Shown here piece after piece: positions 30,556 through 39,475 of a stretch of 64,000 nucleotides of DNA. Positions within the stretch are counted from its first letter, which is position 1, and every line of letters starts with the position of its first letter. The stretch comes from Rebecca billardiae RCC1528 (lineage: Eukaryota; Haptophyta). The stretch spans positions 806,001 to 870,000 of the forward strand of contig OZ251232.1 in the NCBI GenBank assembly GCA_965240325.2. Reading direction: 5' to 3'. The position numbers and the translations under genes are program-made. The notes below the pieces were generated by a model. That model worked only from the letters and a program-made list of their open reading frames with translations, was not told the DNA's origin and searched no databases.

Positions 30556-32977
30556 CTAGATGAAGATACCGCCTGGTACCTTGCTGCTCCGCGGCGGGGG
30601 GCTCATGATGTACGAGTCGTAGCACTTCTCGCACACGAAGCGCACGTTGCCCTTCTCCTTGGCCGTCACGCCCACGAGCAGCTCGGCGAGCGCCTTCCGC
30701 CCGCCCTCCTTGCTCACCACGTTGAACGGGCTGAACGGCTCCGCCTCCGAGGTCAGCTTGGAGTACTCGCTTCTGACGAACGCCTGCGCGCGCGGCGGGG
30801 GGCAGCGTGCGCGACCGATCCCCTCAGCACAGCCGCGCCGCGCGGGCCGCGCGCCGCGCGCGCACGCGCGCACGTCGGCCCACTCCTCCGCGATCGCCTC
30901 GACCGAGTGCTCGACGTGCGCGACGCGCCACGGCACGAAGTGCGGGTGCGGCGCGACCGCGCGGATGTGCATCGCGTTGATCCCGCCCTCCTCGAGCACT
31001 TTGCGCTGCTTCTCGGTGAAGCCCATCGTGAACGCCACCCCCTGGTCGTCCACGCAGTTGTCCTGCCCGTCCAGCCGGGTGACAATCACCTTGTCCACCT
31101 TGGGCTCTCGCGCAATGTGCTTGGGCATGCCCACGCCCGCGGCCGCGCCGCCGCCCGCTGCCCCCTTCGCGCCGCCGCCGCCGCCGCCGCCGGCCTTGCC
31201 GCCAGTGGATGCCGCGGCCGCGCTCGAGCCCGCCTCCTCGATGCGCAGGCACTCGTCGTACCCCTGCAGGAAGAAGCGGCCGGTCTCGCGATCGCGCTCG
31301 AGCGTGTACGTGCCCGCCACCTCCTGCTCGCCCAGCCGCACCGGGTAGTCGTTGCGGTAGCGCGGCCGGTACGGGCATGCGCCGTCGGGCGTGCCCTTGG
31401 GGCCGGCGCAGCAGATGTACTGCGCGCCGGCCTCGTCGACGAAGCCCGCGCCCCTGAAGCGCGGCTTCGTCGGGAACATCGTCATCGGGTCGAGGAACGT
31501 GACGAGCGAGGTCGCGTACCCCGTGAGCTTCCCCTTGTCCTGTGCCGAGACCCTGCCCTTGAGCAGCCTGCCGCTGCTCGGCTCGCGCACCTCCACCTCG
31601 ATCTCTGAGGCGCTGCCCTCCGTCTTGCCCATGTTGCCGCCCAGCAGCCGGAAGTACACGCTCTCGCCCGGCTTGCGCGGCTGCACCGTCACGTTGCCCT
31701 CCCCCGCCACGCCGGAGAGCGTGACCGAGCCCCTCTCGCTCTCCAGCCTGGGCACGTGCAGCAGCCGGCGCGCGGTCGGCTCGCCCTCCTCCGCCGCCGT
31801 GTTGGAGAAGAAGTGCGAGATCTCGTCCGAGATCGACTCCCAGATCGACTCCTCCCACGGGCGCGGCAGCGACTCCTTGGTGCGATTCTCGGACGCGAGC
31901 TTCTGCTCGATCTTCTCCCGGAACTTGTTCTTCACCTGCGCGCACGCGCGCGCGCGCGCGGCGGACACGGGCGTGTGCGCGCGCGTGTGCGCTGGCTGAG
32001 CTCGAGCCAGCGCGGCAGGCCGCGCGCGAAGCGCCGTCGCGGCGCGTGCCTGGATGCCGATTTGCCGCTGGATGCGCGCCTCCGGCTTGAGCCGCGAGGC
32101 GACCTCGGCGAGGTCGTCGTTGATCGCCGGCGCGTTCCCGAACAGCCCGACCGACTCGATCGTGCCGTTGTCCTGCAGCCCGTCGATGATGTCGCTCACG
32201 CCCGGCTCGCCGATGCCGTTGGCTCCGACGTCGAGCTTCTTCAGCCGGCGGTTGTACTGGAGGAGCCGGCCGATGTGCTTGGCGCCGGCGTCCTCGAGCT
32301 TGTTGTACTGGAGGTACAGCTCGGTGAGCGTGCTGTTGCCGATCAGCGCGTCGACCAGCGTCTTGATCCCCTTGTCCGTGATCTTGTTGTGGTTGAGGTA
32401 GAGCGAGCGGCAGTACTTGGCGCCCTCGTGCACCGCCTTGCGCGACGGGTCGATTGCTGCGCGCGAGCGGCGGCGGCGGCGGTGGGTCGCGCGCCTCGGG
32501 CTCCGGAACCCCGCGGCGGCCCGGGAGCGCCCCATGCGCACGCAAAGCGAGCGCGTGTGCGCGCGTTCGCGCGCACCGTCGCGCCGGTTGCCGTCGAGCA
32601 GAGGCGCAAAGTACGCAACCTCCTTGTCACCCAGCCCAATCATCGCGAGGTTGATGCGCTCCTTCTTCGACTGCGCACACGCGGGCGGGCACGCGGGCGG
32701 TGGCGGCGGATGGTAAGGGATGTGAGCGACGCGTGGCTCTCTGCCGCGCTCGACCCGCGCCGCGCCCGCACGCAGCTCTGCGCATCGCGGCGGTGGGGCG
32801 CCGCACCGCAAACAGCCGGCGGAAGTCCTTCTCAGAGATGTCGACGCGGTCGTTCTCGTCGACCGCGCGGAACTGCTCGACCATCTGCGGCGGGAGCGAC
32901 TCGAGCTGGTACCGCTCGTCATAGCACCCGGGCGGCAGCTGCTTGTTCACGCAGCCACCCTGGAAGGGCGCGGGCAT
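30556..32977 (-). CDS. Leucine-rich-repeat protein with EF-hand-like start
   Basis: Five exons: 32977-32807, 32670-32577, 32456-32050, 31935-30874, 30783-30556; 653 aa; all phases agree. Met at 33082 is an alternative start. Residues ~30-45 (VDENDRVDISEKDF) resemble one EF-hand loop. Exons 2-3 carry ribonuclease-inhibitor-type LRRs: SLYLNHNKITDKGIKTLVDA, then ELYLQYNKLEDAGAKHIGRL, then KLDVGANGIGEPG. Exon 4 encodes a beta-rich region with several Cys (YICCAGPKGTPDGACPYRP) and a Gly-rich linker, which I do not recognise; exon 5 ends with FVCEKCYDSYIMSPPPRSS. Intron 3 (31936-32049) uses a GC donor. Start to start with the coiled-coil gene is 145 bp. Confidence 0.8.
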
Positions 32978-33121
32978 CGCGCGGGAGCCGGCCCTCGCGA
33001 GCGTTTGCACGATGGCGGCCGTTGATAAAATCGGCAGGCGTGTGGTCCAACGGTCGTCTTGCATTTGCTGCGCACGCGGCAACCACTTTAAACCTCTCCT
33101 GCGGGGGGCGACGACGGGCCA

Positions 33122-35197
33122 ATGCCGAACGGTCGTCTCGTGGCGGCTGCTGGCGGTGGCGACGGACCGACCATCCGGCTAAACGGGCAGTGGCTCGCGA
33201 GCGAGCAGCGCGCATCCCGCGCCGTGGAGGAGACGAGCCACCTCCAGCACGAGCTCGCGCAGCGGGACACGTGCGTGCACGAGCTCAAGCGCCACTGTGC
33301 GGGCCTCGAGGAGGAGCTCGTGCAGGCGCGGACGCTGCTCTCGGCTGCGCGTGAGGAGGTGCTCGTCGCTCAGAAAGACACCGCGCACTGCCGCGCCCAG
33401 CACGCCGAGGCGCACGCGACCGTCGAATGCCTGCTGGTCGACATGCCACTCTATGAGAACGCGCATGCGCTGATGATCAAGCACTACCACACGCTGCAGG
33501 CGCGGTGGCAGCAGGCGGAGAACGCGAGGTGCACGCGAGGGGGGGAGGGCACGCCGTGGCGCTCACACGCGAGGGTGCGCCCCTGCGTGCGGCACGCGCG
33601 TGCGCACGCGCGCACGGGGGCTCACGAGCGCGCGGTGTGCGTGTGCGCTGCGCGTGCTTCCTGCTGCGCAGAGCGCTCGCCGAGGTGAGCAGCAAGTCTG
33701 CGGCGACGGAGCTCGAGCGCGTCTCAAAGCTCCACCTGCAAGCCAACGCTCAGGCCACGTCGCTCAAGCTCAAGTGCGCGCCCTTGCGCGCGCGCGCGGC
33801 GCGCACCCAGCGGCCGCCACCGCGCCTGGTTCGGCCCTGGGCACTGTGCGCGCAGGCTGTCTGACACCCGCGCGGCGGGCCCGTCTCGCGCGCGCAGGCT
33901 TCGCGACACCGAGGACGAGCTCCACGACGCGCGTCGCCGCGTCGCCGAGCAGCAGCGCCACGCGCACGTGCTGCAGAAGGAGCGCGAGCGGCTGAACGAC
34001 CTGATCAAAGAGTGCCGGCGGCAGATGGCGGAGCTGCAGCGCGCGTCGAGCCGCGCGTCGGCGTCGTACGCGGCTCGGAGGCAGCAGCGCGCGGAGATGA
34101 TCGAGGCCGCCACAGAGGAGGCGAGGGCCTTCGATCCGCAGCGGCTGGCGCCCGTGACCGCGCGCTGGACAGGCCGCGCGCTCGAGGCGCGGCCGTCGCC
34201 GCCGCCGGTCGCCACGGGCGCCCCGCCTTCGGAGCCCGCGGCAGGCCCCCAGCCACGGCCGCCCTCGACGCCGGCCAAGGCTCGCGCGCCCGGCGCGGGC
34301 GCGCACGCGGCATCGGATGCGCCGGCCGACCGCGGCGCGCGGATCCACTCGGCGTCCTCCTCGGACGCGTCGTCCCCCGCTCGCGCCACGGACGACGCGT
34401 CGCGCTCGGCGGCCAAGACGCACTCGCGCGCAGCGGGCGGCACCGCGGCCGCGGGCGCCAAGGGGGCGCCCGGCGCGCGCGCGGACCTGGCTCAGGCTGG
34501 TGCCGACGGCGACGCGGCGACGGAGGGCTCGCCGCCCGCGCACCAAGCGCGCGGCGTCGCGCTCCTCACCCCGGAGGAGGCGAACAGAGTGCGGATGCAG
34601 CTGTTCGGCGGCGGTGCTGACGCCGACGCCGACGCCGACACCGCTGGCGGCGGCGTTGGCCCCTGGGCGGCGACGCCGCCACCGCCGCGCTCGCTGCGCG
34701 CGCGCGCGGCCGCGCTGCTCGAGCCGCAGGACGACGCGCACGTGAGCGTGCCCGTGCCTGGCCTGGCCGCGCCCTCGCGCTTCCGCAACTGGGACCTCGC
34801 GAGCGCGGAGGAGAAGGAGCGCGCGCTGCGCTCTGAGAACGGCGAGCTGCTCAAGGCGCTCACGACGCAGCTGGCGCGCTGCGGCCACCTGGAGCAGCAG
34901 CTCGCCGCGACGCGGACGGAGAACATCCAACTGCGGTACACGCGCGGCACGACGGCGGAGAGGCCCGCGTCCGCGCGCGCGCAGCCGGCTCGGCCAAGGA
35001 CGGGGCGCGAGCGGGGAGCGCAGGCGACGAGGCCGGCGCCAGCGTCTCGGCCTGCAAGCGCCTCCGCGGCCGCCGGGCCACAGGCGCGAGCCAGGGTGTC
35101 CTCGTCGACATCCGGACCGCAGATGGGCACGCAGCCGCAGCCGCCGCCCTCCGCGTCGCTCAAGGAGCGGGTCTCGCAGCGCGCGCAGAGGTCGTAG
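33122..35197 (+). CDS. Coiled-coil protein, function unknown
   Basis: Three exons, 33122-33528, 33672-33773 and 33898-35197, with GT-AG introns of 143 and 124 bp; phases 2 and 2 agree; 602 aa. Residues ~25-110 and ~140-245 are strongly coiled-coil (HLQHELAQRDTCVHELKRHC; later QRHAHVLQKERERLNDLIKE). A disordered Ala/Pro/Ser region follows, then a short coiled coil (EKERALRSENGELLKALTTQ) and a basic tail. Architecture is typical of centrosomal, basal-body or cytoskeletal linkers, but no family signature is present. Confidence 0.75.
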
Positions 35198-35784
35198 GCG
35201 CGTAACGATCTGCATCTTGGGCAAGGCGACGGTGTGCGACAACGCGCCGATGCCGCGGAGGCGGTCTGCCAAGCTCGGCCCCGGCCCTGGGGCGCTCCGA
35301 CGGTGCCACAGGACTGGCCAGTGGCGCCGCGAGTGGTATATCAGCACCAGGGCGTCATGTTCCGAATGTATGCAAGGTCGGCCGCTCGTGCTCACGCGCG
35401 TCCGACACGGTGCCTGGCGGGCAAGCCCAATATACGAGTCAAATCTGGCGCGGCATGCTAGCGCTACGGAGTACGGTCTGCACTGCCTCTGGCTGACTGG
35501 CTCTGACCAGAGTGATGAACAGTCTGAGTCCGCGTCTGAACTCTGCTGAGATCATCAAAATTGATGATCACGGATTCGCGGTTGGTCTCATCAATCTTGA
35601 GCGCAAACTACCAGTCGTGTAAATTTGCATCGACAGTTTACTAAGAATAAGAGACGCACACAGCTCAGGCAGGCGAGATTAAATTGAGAAACCGAGCCTG
35701 ATTGCGCATTTCAATTCCACGTGCCGGTTCGCTCTGGTTCCCCCGACGACGCGCAGCCGACGACGGCGGGACCGCGGGAGCGGG
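35198..35784. other. Intergenic upstream of glycosyltransferase
   Basis: 587 bp. Holds a 47-bp dispersed repeat at 35634-35680 and a small palindrome at 35,555-35,570 (ATCATCAAAATTGATGAT). No gene. Confidence 0.45.
35634..35680 (-). repeat. Dispersed repeat shared by three promoters/spacers, copy 1
   Basis: Reverse complement carries GTGCGTCTCTTATTCTTAG then TAAACTG, matching 48507-48555 nearly throughout and 52955-52982 over 27 bp. It lies 105 bp upstream of the glycosyltransferase start. It may be a transposon end or a shared regulatory block. Confidence 0.7.
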
Positions 35785-36975
35785 ATGCACGGCGTCGTTC
35801 GCGTGCGCATCGTGCAGGAGGGGAGGGGCGTCCGAGTGAGTGTGCAGAGCGAGCAGCGCAGAGCTCGCGTGGCATGGGTCACGCTCATCACAACGGACTC
35901 CTACGCTCGGGGCGTCGCCTGCTTGGCCCGCTCACTCGTCGACGTCGGCTCGGCGCACGAGCTCATCGTGATGTGCGGCGGTGAGCTGACTGCTGAGACG
36001 ATGACGCAGCTCTCGCGGGAGGTATGCACCGTGCGCCGCGTGGAGCCCTTTGATCCGTTCGCGGACGATTCGCACGCGCGCAAAGCCTACGCGTCGGAGC
36101 GCTTCGGGGATTGCTGGACGAAGCTGCGGCTCTTTGAGTGGACCGAGTATGATCGCATCGCCTTCCTCGATGCAGACATGTGCCTCACGCGGAACATGGA
36201 CGCGCTGCTCGCCGACGCCGAGCTCCCAAGCGATGGGCTACTCGCCGTGCAAGAGTGCACCTGCTTCCGCAAGGACCACGCGCGCCGGGAGTGCTGCCCC
36301 TACCTGCCGCCCAGTGGATGGGCGCGACACATTGTGGACGATGGCCGTGTCGTACGCGCGGTGCGCCCTGGGGTCGGCGCGTACTTCAATGCGGGGCTCC
36401 TGGTCTTCTCGCCATCGCGCAGTACGTTTCGCGCCTTCGAACGCACCCTGAGCACCACGCTTCCTTCGGACTTCAGGTTCGCCGAGCAGGACTTTCTGAA
36501 CGACTTCTTTCGAGACCGGTGGCGCGCACTGCCCTACACGTTCAACGCGATGAAGTGCTTCTTTGGCCACCATCGACGCGACGGCCTGTGGTCGACGGCG
36601 GACGTGCGGAACGTGCACTACACGCACGCCAAGCCGTGGTGCCTCACCGCCAACCACAAGGGGTACGGCCGGCTCAATCGGCTGTGGTGGTCAACCTACC
36701 TCCGGCATGACCCAAAGCTGTCAGGTGGAACGCTGCAGCGCATGATGCTCGTGATGCTGATCAAGGCGAAGCGCAGCGGCAACGCCACCGAACGGCAGGC
36801 AGAGCTGGCTGGCGGTGGCGAGGTCGAGGATGACGACGCAATCAGCAGCAGTAGCAGTGGCGACGATTTTGAGGTCGGCGACGACAACACGAAAAGCAGC
36901 AGTACGATGGACGCGCATCGCGGACGTGGCACAGGCCTCACAGACAGGGCGCGGACCGTCGGCCCGAGGCCGTGA
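35785..36975 (+). CDS. Family 8 glycosyltransferase (glycogenin/galactinol synthase type)
   Basis: 396 aa, no intron. The GT-A fold starts with RVAWVTLITTDSYARGVACL. The metal-binding DxD motif is Asp129-Ala-Asp131 (AFLDADMCL). Other GT8 hallmarks are AYFNAGLLVFSPS, RFAEQDFLNDFF, PYTFNAMKCF and the metal-ligand His in VHYTHAKPW. The enzyme transfers a sugar from a UDP-sugar with retention of configuration; galactinol synthase or glycogenin-like activity is likeliest. No signal peptide is evident, so a cytosolic location is expected. The tail is Ser/Asp-rich and disordered. The first 28 residues are weakly supported; the frame has no earlier Met. Confidence 0.88.
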   Translation: MHGVVRVRIVQEGRGVRVSVQSEQRRARVAWVTLITTDSYARGVACLARSLVDVGSAHELIVMCGGELTAETMTQLSREVCTVRRVEPFDPFADDSHARKAYASERFGDCWTKLRLFEWTEYDRIAFLDADMCLTRNMDALLADAELPSDGLLAVQECTCFRKDHARRECCPYLPPSGWARHIVDDGRVVRAVRPGVGAYFNAGLLVFSPSRSTFRAFERTLSTTLPSDFRFAEQDFLNDFFRDRWRALPYTFNAMKCFFGHHRRDGLWSTADVRNVHYTHAKPWCLTANHKGYGRLNRLWWSTYLRHDPKLSGGTLQRMMLVMLIKAKRSGNATERQAELAGGGEVEDDDAISSSSSGDDFEVGDDNTKSSSTMDAHRGRGTGLTDRARTVGPRP

Positions 36976-37584
36976 GCACGGACTCGTCGGAGCTGTGACG
37001 AGCCTTACACTGCCTAGGTGCATTTAAAAATGATTAACTGATTCATCATCGTCGCGGAAGCTGCTGAGCGCGGAGTCGCCGACGATCACGATGCGGGACG
37101 GCGGTGCACGTGCCCTTGGTCGAGCAGGCTGGCGCTGGCCGGTCGGAATGCGCGTGCTGGCCATTGTCGATAGAGGACTAGAGGTCTTTCCCCTTCAACG
37201 CATCACCAGATGCCCCCGCGCCCGGTCTCGACGGTGCGCCGCCGGCGCCGTTCAGCCCGAGCGCACCCAGGCGAGGGTCGCCAGCGGCAGCGTCTGCGCG
37301 CGCACGCCCAGCGGGCGATGGTGGTGCGGCTTCAGGCGAGCGCATCAATCAGCCCATGGCCTGCACCGACGAGACGGCTTGCACATCACGCTTGGCGAAT
37401 CGCCCGCGGAAGCCCGGCGAGACGTTGATGTAGCTGCTGATCGCGCCGCCATCCACATTCTGCGCAGACGAAGGCCAGGCATGGGGGGGGCGGGACGCCA
37501 CGGTGAGGCAGGCGGCGTGGTGATGGACGTGCGCAGTGAGGCGGGCGCACGCGCGCAGCTTCATGCGCGGCGTCACGCGCGGCG
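36976..37584. other. Convergent intergenic region
   Basis: Contains a 12-bp tandem GCGGCGTCACGC at about 37,567-37,598 that runs into the end of the next gene. No gene supported. Confidence 0.35.
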
Positions 37585-38880
37585 TCACGCGCGGCGCACC
37601 CTAGGCGCGGCGGCCGTGTCGAGCGAATGGCGCGGCGCGCGGTCTGCGCGCTCGTCTGCCCGCAGCTGCGCGGCGGCGACGAGCTGCGTGAGTCCGCCAG
37701 AGTTGGGCACGTCTGCTGCGTTGGGCTCGGACACCGGTGGTGTCTCCATCGCCTCGCCGCTGCCGCGCATCTCCTGGTCCTGCTGCTGCTGCATCGGCAT
37801 CGCCGACTGCGAGTGCTGCTGCATGGAGTGCTGCATCTGCGGCGGCGGCAGCGTCTTCGTCACCAGCGCGGCCGAGTGCGACGGCATGCCCATGCTCGCC
37901 TGCATCAGCGAGTCTGGCTGCGAGGACATGGGCTGCTGCCCGTGCTGCTGCGGCGGCTGCGCCTGCATGCGCATCTGCACGTAGAGCGGCTGGTTCAGCG
38001 ACGCGTCGGGCACGGGAAACGCGCCGTGCTCGGGGACGCTCGGCGGATGCATCATGTGCACGTGCTGCGGCGGCTGCGAGAGCTGCATGTGCGGCGAGCC
38101 CATGGGCGGCACGCCCATGTGCATCGGGTGCTGCTGCGGCTGCATGTGCGGCTGCATCCGCGGTGAGCCCGCCTGAAGCTGCTGTTGTAGGTGCGCCGCG
38201 TGCTGCATGGGCGGCGAGCCCGCCTGGAGCTGCTGCTGCAGGTGCGCCGCGTGCTGCATCTGCGGCGAGCCCGCCGCGTGCTGCTGCTGCAGGTGCGCCG
38301 CGTGCTGCATCTGCGGCGAGCCCGCCTGGAGCTGCTGCTGCAAGTGCGCCGCGTGCTGCATCTGCGGCGAGCCCGCCGCGTGCTGCTGCTGCAGGTGCGC
38401 CGCGTGCTGCATGGGCGGCGAGCCCGCCGGGTGTTGCTGCTGCAGGTGCGCCGCGTGCGGGATCGCCGGCGAGCTTGCGAGCTGCAGCTGCTGCGCGTGC
38501 GCGTTCGCCGCGTTCGCCGCGGACACGGCCTCCAGGTGCGCGATCACCTGGTTGAGCCGCGAGTTGCTCGCCTGCAGCCCCTCCTCGAGGAATTCGACAC
38601 GGCGAGTCAGCGCCTCGTTGAGCGCCTTGAGCTCGAGGACCTTGCGCTGCGTCGCCTGTGCGTCGTGCTCGTCGCCCGCATACGCCATGGGCTGGTCATG
38701 GTCTCGCCGGCCGACGACGGCGCCGCCGAGCACGTGCGCGCCGGGTCCGTTCACCGTCGTGGGCAGGTTGGCCGCCCCCGTGCACGCGAGGGCCTTGACC
38801 TGCGACTCGAGCTGCTGCATGCGATCCATGATCTTCGCCTGCTGCGCCGGGTCTGCTCCCATCGTCGCCATCGAGTACAT
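37585..38880 (-). CDS. Gln/His-rich tandem-repeat protein with coiled coil
   Basis: 431 aa. Residues ~15-30 and ~75-125 form coiled coils (KVLELKALNEALTRRVEFLE). Six 17-residue repeats follow (HAAHLQQQ.xAGSPxMQ), encoded by the minisatellite at 38165-38470, then a Met/Gln/Pro-rich tail (HMQPQQHPMHMG; MQHSMQQHSQSAMPMQ). Such Q/M/P-rich chains behave as intrinsically disordered, condensate-forming or transcription-activation regions. No catalytic domain. Copy number is likely to vary between strains. Confidence 0.7.
   Translation of the reverse strand: MYSMATMGADPAQQAKIMDRMQQLESQVKALACTGAANLPTTVNGPGAHVLGGAVVGRRDHDQPMAYAGDEHDAQATQRKVLELKALNEALTRRVEFLEEGLQASNSRLNQVIAHLEAVSAANAANAHAQQLQLASSPAIPHAAHLQQQHPAGSPPMQHAAHLQQQHAAGSPQMQHAAHLQQQLQAGSPQMQHAAHLQQQHAAGSPQMQHAAHLQQQLQAGSPPMQHAAHLQQQLQAGSPRMQPHMQPQQHPMHMGVPPMGSPHMQLSQPPQHVHMMHPPSVPEHGAFPVPDASLNQPLYVQMRMQAQPPQQHGQQPMSSQPDSLMQASMGMPSHSAALVTKTLPPPQMQHSMQQHSQSAMPMQQQQDQEMRGSGEAMETPPVSEPNAADVPNSGGLTQLVAAAQLRADERADRAPRHSLDTAAAPRVRRA
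38165..38470. repeat. 51-bp coding minisatellite, six units
   Basis: Units begin at 38165, 38216, 38267, 38318, 38369 and 38420, exactly 51 bp apart, so the frame is kept. Two unit subtypes alternate (CTGGAGCTGCTG and CGCGTGCTGCTG variants), which suggests duplication of a two-unit block. Confidence 0.9.
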
Positions 38881-39470
38881 GGCCGCCGCCGGGGGCGCCC
38901 TTCGCTACGGCTGAGCCACCCTGCTTGTTCGACGTCCTCCGGTTTGGGCCCCTCCCCTCGGCTTGGTCTGGCCACTAATCTGGAGAGTCGCATCTTGGGG
39001 CTCCGACCCGAGCAGATCTAGAAGCACGCGGAAACGTGATCTCCTCGTTGAGCTCGCCCGGGCCGGGTGGACCAAGGATAAGTCGTTCACCCAGCGGGGT
39101 ATACGGCTAAAAAGGGCTGAGAGTATCCCACATATAATCTGCGCTTCGAGGCGATATCCTCAAGCCTTGATCGGTTCTTTCCTTGATGACTGATTATTGA
39201 CTGGTCGCACCTCCCGCCAATATGGGTATTGGGTGTGAAAGTGTGAACCGCGCGGTCGCCCGACACAATAGTAATTGGTTACGGGTACAATACCCGTTTC
39301 TCGAGAGTGACCGCCCTGACTGGTTGCTCAACTCTTTGGGCGAAAGTTCCATCAACGAAACGAAGTTTCTTTGATATGGGTAGCTGGGTCATTATTGAAC
39401 ATTTGCATCACATTGTCACATAAAATATGAACACCCATAATCATTGATTCCTTTGATCACGGCGGTATTT
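38881..39470. other. Intergenic, AT-richer, left flank of long-TIR element
   Basis: This is the upstream region of the Gln-rich gene. From 39,200 it is AT-rich and holds an inverted pair GGTTACGGGTACAATACCCG near 39,278-39,297. No gene seen. Confidence 0.4.
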
Positions 39471-39475
39471 CAGCT

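Noticed and set aside
33035-33095. tRNA-like stretch (GTGGTCCAACGGTCGTC)
   Set aside because: No matching T-arm or acceptor stem; it lies in a promoter and leader region.
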